A program made the position numbers and the translations under genes. Source: Pseudoflavonifractor sp. 60 (GTDB lineage Bacteria > Bacillota > Clostridia > Oscillospirales > Oscillospiraceae). Taken from it: DNA of 64,000 nucleotides. The notes under the pieces are model-generated. The model was not told the origin of the DNA. It worked only from the letters and a program-made list of their open reading frames with translations, and ran no database searches. Shown piece by piece: positions 60,666 to 64,000 of this stretch (position 1 is its first letter; every line of letters begins with the position of its first letter). The stretch is from assembly GCF_009911645.1 (NCBI RefSeq), contig NZ_QWKI01000004.1, positions 1 to 64,000 of the forward strand. Reading direction: 5' to 3'.

Positions 60666-61370
60666 GTGGCATTTTTCGAGACAGTAAATGAGTTGACTTT
60701 AAAGATTACCTTTGACAACGGGGAGCGTGTCCACACCAAGGCGGGGGCGATGATTGGCTTTCAGGGCGATTTGAACTTTGACAAGGAGCTCCTGGGGCCT
60801 GGTCAGAGTGCGGGAAGCGCCTTTATGGGCCAAATCACCCGCCGGCTGACGGGCGAGAACCTCCCCCTGATGCTGGTAACCCCCCGGGGCAGAGCGGTGG
60901 GCTATTTTGCCAATCTGGCCCAGCACATTGTGGTCTTGGATCTGCAGCGGGGCGAGCGGGTCAGCGTGGAGAGCGAGAATATTTTGGCCTTTACCGAGTC
61001 CTGCCAGTACAGCGTGCGCTTTATGGGGGCGGGCGTCATCAGCCAGAAGGGGCTGTTTACCTCCACCATCATCGGGCCCGGCCAGTGCGCCCTGCTGTGT
61101 GACGGCAACCCCATCGCACTGAACGCCCCCTGTACCGTGGACCCGGACGCCTTTGTGTTCTACGTGGGCCAGGAGGACCCCCAGTTCCGCACCCAGATCA
61201 GCTGGAAGAACTTTATTGGACAGGCCTCTGGCGAGTCCTATTTTCTGGATTTTCACGACCCCAGGACAACAGTTGTCATCCAGCCCAGCGAGCGCACCTC
61301 CGGCATTGACATCGGAATCGATGGCCGGGGCGGCAGGCCCAGCAGGCAGGACAACCGCCTCTTCCGCTGA
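60666..61370 (+). CDS. AIM24-family protein
   Basis: A 234-residue protein of the AIM24/TIGR00266 beta-sheet family: HTKAGAMIGFQGDLNF, ITRRLTGENLPLMLV, the glycine-rich strand ends and LLCDGNPIALNAPCTVDP are typical. The GTG at 60666 follows GGAGG with 8-nt spacing. Function in bacteria is poorly known; members often neighbour TerD genes, as here. Probably cytosolic. Confidence 0.85.
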   Translation: MAFFETVNELTLKITFDNGERVHTKAGAMIGFQGDLNFDKELLGPGQSAGSAFMGQITRRLTGENLPLMLVTPRGRAVGYFANLAQHIVVLDLQRGERVSVESENILAFTESCQYSVRFMGAGVISQKGLFTSTIIGPGQCALLCDGNPIALNAPCTVDPDAFVFYVGQEDPQFRTQISWKNFIGQASGESYFLDFHDPRTTVVIQPSERTSGIDIGIDGRGGRPSRQDNRLFR

Positions 61371-61426
61371 GGACACAAGCTGTCCCACTTATGCGAGACC
61401 AGTTTTCCCTCCATGGACAGGACCGG

Positions 61427-61453
61427 TTTTTTTGATAAAATAGACTGACATTC
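61427..61453 (+). promoter_or_regulatory. Conserved element upstream of recombinase (copy 2)
   Basis: A T-run followed by GATAAAATAGACTGACATTC, 27 bp before the ATG, nearly identical to 1104-1131. A TGGACA at 61414-61419 lies 16 bp before TAAAAT and could be a -35 box. Confidence 0.5.
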
Positions 61454-61479
61454 GATTGAATTCTAAGGAGGAAATTGGA

Positions 61480-62169
61480 ATGTCAGGAAAGACCTATGGC
61501 TATGTCCGCGTATCAACCCGAGGCCAGAAGGAGGACCGGCAGGTGGCCGCCATGGAGGAATTTGGCATTCCGGCGGCACACATTGTGGTGGAAAAACAGT
61601 CCGGGAAGGACTTTTTGCGGCCAATCTATCTCCAGCTGGTCCAAATTCTGGAGCCCGGCGATGTATTGGTCATCAAAAGCATTGACCGGCTGGGCCGGAA
61701 CTACGACGAAATTCTGGAGCAGTGGGCCTGCCTGACCAAGGAGAAGAGGGTTGCCATCGTTGTTCTGGATATGCCCCTGCTGGACACCCGGGAGGGCCGC
61801 GACCTCACCGGCACCTTGATTGCGGATATTGTGCTCCAGCTGCTCAGCTATGTGGCCCAGACCGAGCGGGAATTCCTTCGCCAGCGCCAGGCTGAGGGCA
61901 TCGAGGCGGCCAAGGCCAAGGGAGTCCGCTTCGGCCCGGACCGCATCCCCATGCCCGACACCTTTCCGCTCCTGGCGGAAAACTGGCACCTGGGCCGGGT
62001 GACCGCCGTTCAGGCCGGCCGGGAGCTGGGAGTCTCACGCACCACCTTTACACGCCGGGCGGCGGAGTGGGGGGCGCGCAATGGGCTCCAGCGCAGTCTG
62101 GCCTCCCAAAAAGTGGGACGGCCTAAAAAGATAGGGCTTGAACTCTGCCGTAAAATTGAGTTAAAATAG
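61480..62169 (+). CDS. Small serine recombinase, paralogue of 1159-1800
   Basis: A 229-residue resolvase/invertase-family recombinase with catalytic Ser12 (SGKTYGYVRVSTRGQ), SIDRLGRN, and a C-terminal helix-turn-helix (AVQAGRELGVSRTTF). It is closely similar to the protein at 1159 and slightly longer, ending in a basic tail. The start is ATG 61480 after AAGGAGG; a TTG 24 nt upstream lies before that site and is not used. It lies between the AIM24 gene and the DHH-Sel1 gene with no transposon features around it. Confidence 0.9.
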   Translation: MSGKTYGYVRVSTRGQKEDRQVAAMEEFGIPAAHIVVEKQSGKDFLRPIYLQLVQILEPGDVLVIKSIDRLGRNYDEILEQWACLTKEKRVAIVVLDMPLLDTREGRDLTGTLIADIVLQLLSYVAQTEREFLRQRQAEGIEAAKAKGVRFGPDRIPMPDTFPLLAENWHLGRVTAVQAGRELGVSRTTFTRRAAEWGARNGLQRSLASQKVGRPKKIGLELCRKIELK

Positions 62170-62203
62170 CATGACCCATTTCTTGCAAAAAGGAGTGTTT
62201 CCT

Positions 62204-63994
62204 TTGATCCTTGAAGAACTTCTCCCCTTTGAGCAAATCACCATCCAGTGCCACGACGCCCCGGACGCCGACGCCATCGCCAGCAGCTACGCGCTGTTTC
62301 AATACCTCAAGAGCCAGGGAAAGTCCCCCAGGCTGGTTTACAGCGGGTACGAGATGATCTCCAAACCCGACCTGAAAAAATTGTGCCAGATCTATCACAT
62401 CTCCTTCGATTACATCTCCGACCCCCAGAATGAGGAGCCGGTAGAACTGCTGGTAACGGTGGACTGCCACCCCAATTTCCAGTCCAATGAAAACAAGGTC
62501 TCCCTCCTGCCGTGCAAAAATATCGCCATCATCGACCACCATGCCGAGCCGGACATGCAGGCCATGCTTGACAAGCTGCGGGAGCGCTGCGGCCCCGACG
62601 CCGCCATTTTCTGCGAGTTCCGCACCAGTTACGGGTCCTGCTCCACCATTCTGTGGGATATGCTGTGTAAAGCTGGCTGGGAGCACAATATCTCCACCAA
62701 GCTGGCCACCATCCTGTATTTCGGCCTGTACATTGACAGCTGCTACTTCCAGCGTCTGAACGACACGGACAACATGGATATCAACATGATGAAGACGCTC
62801 AATTACGACCGCAGCGTCTTTGACCAGCTGAAGTACTCCAACCTCCACCTGGAGGACCTGCGCATCTTCGGCGGCGCCCTGTCCCACCTCCATTGCAGCG
62901 AGGAATACCCCTTTGCGATGGCGGAGACCGCGTGCTGCAGCCCAAATCTGCTGGGTACCATCTGCGACATGATTATGGGCGTGGAGGGTCTGGACGCCTG
63001 CATCACCTACTGCAAGCGCCCGGAGGCGGTCAAGCTGTCGGTACGCAGCACCAATCCGGACATTCCGGCGGATAAGCTGGCCGAGTGGATCGCCCGAGAC
63101 CTGGGCAACGGGGGCGGGCGCAACATCAAAGTGGCTGGATGTACCTTAAATCTGAATCAGCTGGAAGCGGTCTGTGAAAGCGACTTCTGGCTTGGGCGCC
63201 GCGAGGCGGTGGGGCAGCTGATTTTCAAGCGGATCACCTCCTACTTTGAGAAGGAGGTCCAGCGTCATGCCGGCGGCGAGGCAGCAGCGGCGGAGGGCAG
63301 CGCCATTGATCTGCTAACCCGTCAGGCCCAGCAGGGCGACGCCAAGGCCCAGTACCAGCTGGGCTCCCATTACGCCCAGGGTGTAGGTGTCGAACAGAGC
63401 TGGACCGAGGCGGCCCTGTGGTACGCCAAGGCGGCAGAGCAGCACCTCCCCGCCGCCCAGCACAGCCTTGGGGTATGCTACGCCTACAAGAGGGGCGTTC
63501 CCAAGGACCTCAAACGGGCAGCAGAGCTGTACCACAGCGCGGCAGAGTCTGGCTATGCCCTGGCCCAGAAGGACCTGGGGGTGTGCTATGCCCGAGGCAG
63601 AGGGGTTGACCAGAGCTGGGAGAAGGCCGTCGAGTGGTACAAAAAGGCGGCGATGAACGGAAACGCCCACGCACAGCACAACCTGGCTCAGCGCTACGCC
63701 AGAAATGAGGGCGTGGAAAATCAGTCCCACGAGCAGGCCTTCTTCTGGTATCACAAGGCGGCGGAACAGGGCTACTCCTGGTCTCAAGAAAAGCTGGGCG
63801 ACTGCTACGCCGGCGGAATGGGAACCGACCAGGACTGGGTTCAGGCCGTTTACTGGTACACCAAGGCGGCAGAGCAGGGAATTGAGGACGCCCAAAAGAA
63901 GCTGGCCGACTGTCTGAAGGAGGGCCGCCCCGGGGTCCCCCAGGATCTGGAACGGGCCGCTTACTGGCGTCAGTGCATCTATCAGCGCTCCTGA
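62204..63994 (+). CDS. DHH-family phosphoesterase fused to Sel1 repeats
   Basis: A 596-residue protein. The N-terminal part (about 1-350) is a DHH/DHHA1 phosphoesterase with DAPDADAIASSYA, TVDCHPN and IDHHAEPD, plus the GGGR variant of the DHHA1 GGGH motif. The C-terminal part (about 375-596) has six Sel1-type (TPR-like) repeats such as AAQHSLGVCYAYKRGVPKDL and ALAQKDLGVCYARGRGVDQS. DHH enzymes cleave cyclic dinucleotides, short RNA or pyrophosphate; Sel1 repeats bind proteins. A TTG at 62204 after AAAAAGGAG is preferred over the ATG at 62171, which has no ribosome site. Substrate unknown. Confidence 0.88.
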   Translation: MILEELLPFEQITIQCHDAPDADAIASSYALFQYLKSQGKSPRLVYSGYEMISKPDLKKLCQIYHISFDYISDPQNEEPVELLVTVDCHPNFQSNENKVSLLPCKNIAIIDHHAEPDMQAMLDKLRERCGPDAAIFCEFRTSYGSCSTILWDMLCKAGWEHNISTKLATILYFGLYIDSCYFQRLNDTDNMDINMMKTLNYDRSVFDQLKYSNLHLEDLRIFGGALSHLHCSEEYPFAMAETACCSPNLLGTICDMIMGVEGLDACITYCKRPEAVKLSVRSTNPDIPADKLAEWIARDLGNGGGRNIKVAGCTLNLNQLEAVCESDFWLGRREAVGQLIFKRITSYFEKEVQRHAGGEAAAAEGSAIDLLTRQAQQGDAKAQYQLGSHYAQGVGVEQSWTEAALWYAKAAEQHLPAAQHSLGVCYAYKRGVPKDLKRAAELYHSAAESGYALAQKDLGVCYARGRGVDQSWEKAVEWYKKAAMNGNAHAQHNLAQRYARNEGVENQSHEQAFFWYHKAAEQGYSWSQEKLGDCYAGGMGTDQDWVQAVYWYTKAAEQGIEDAQKKLADCLKEGRPGVPQDLERAAYWRQCIYQRS

Positions 63995-64000
63995 TATTCC

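Noticed and set aside
61456-61479. Upstream TTG start for the second recombinase
   Set aside because: It lies before the AAGGAGG site, which is correctly spaced for ATG 61480, and the paralogue starts at the same residue.
62171-62203. ATG start for the DHH-Sel1 protein
   Set aside because: No ribosome binding site precedes it; AAAAAGGAG fits the TTG at 62204.
1-64000. CRISPR arrays, rRNA operons and a replication origin
   Set aside because: No spaced direct repeats, rRNA-like sequence or DnaA-box cluster was noticed in the window.

Overview
The window looks like a GC-rich (about 60%) chromosome of a motile Gram-positive of the class Clostridia, most likely an Oscillospiraceae-type gut anaerobe. 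Evidence: a flagellin gene behind a CsrA-type regulator, an S-layer-homology surface protein, a WXG100/FtsK-type (type VII) secretion operon, a TRAP-fed hexuronate pathway, a sigK-like 3' gene fragment beside a large serine recombinase, strong TTGACA/TATAAT-type promoters and AGGAGG-type ribosome binding sites. The genus is inference; no rRNA is present.

Layout. 1-771 (minus): flagellin N-terminus preceded by a long CsrA-like gene; both 5' regions carry GGA motifs in possible hairpins. 1159-1800 (plus): small serine recombinase, with a near-twin at 61480-62169. 1861-18896 (minus): a type VII secretion-like operon of about 15 genes from a clear sigma-A promoter at 19099-19127: two WXG100 proteins, an FHA membrane protein, an EssC-like triple-ATPase, a LytTR regulator with a degenerate receiver, an unknown protein, a YukD-like protein, a coiled-coil protein, three more WXG100-like proteins, a VWA-FHA membrane protein, a PP2C phosphatase, a 1602-residue RHS effector and a lipoprotein that may confer immunity. 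19194-21301: transposase relic, tRNA-Gly(CCC), a radical SAM/TatD pair and tRNA-Pro(GGG). 21413-30825: an AraC-family gene broken by an in-frame stop, divergent from a complete glucuronate operon (TRAP transporter, UxuA, UxaC, SDR-type UxuB, KDPG aldolase fused to a VOC-like domain, KDG kinase). 31080-38330 (minus): what looks like a peptidoglycan-dipeptide salvage operon (alanine dehydrogenase, DUF3870, DUF819 transporter, transglutaminase-like protein, M20 dipeptidase, dipeptide epimerase) behind a sigma-A promoter and a leader terminator. 38461-40330: sigK-like 3' fragment, large serine recombinase and a 46-residue protein. 40627-43969: small membrane protein and a Hanks-type kinase with an extracellular propeller-like region. 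44178-48881: SLH surface protein. 49103-53336: chemoreceptor and an AgrA/AgrC-like two-component pair. 53534-59588: two GH3 glycosidases, the first with circularly permuted domains and membrane anchors, and a GtrA-like protein. 59714-63994: TerD-domain protein with a minisatellite, AIM24 protein, second recombinase and a DHH phosphoesterase-Sel1 fusion.

How the parts may work together. The secretion operon carries its own phospho-signalling parts (three FHA proteins and a PP2C phosphatase) but no kinase; the Hanks kinase at 40940 has an insert rich in candidate FHA-binding threonines. Six operon proteins, including the RHS effector, share a YxxxE motif at the end of a helical domain, which argues that the RHS protein is a secreted substrate. 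Its 206-residue tail has a His/Cys arrangement like clan CD cysteine peptidases and is the most interesting possible novelty here. The AgrA-like regulator probably acts on the GH3 gene just downstream, since two 9-bp direct repeats spaced 21 bp apart lie before it. All functions are read from sequence only; no similarity search was run.
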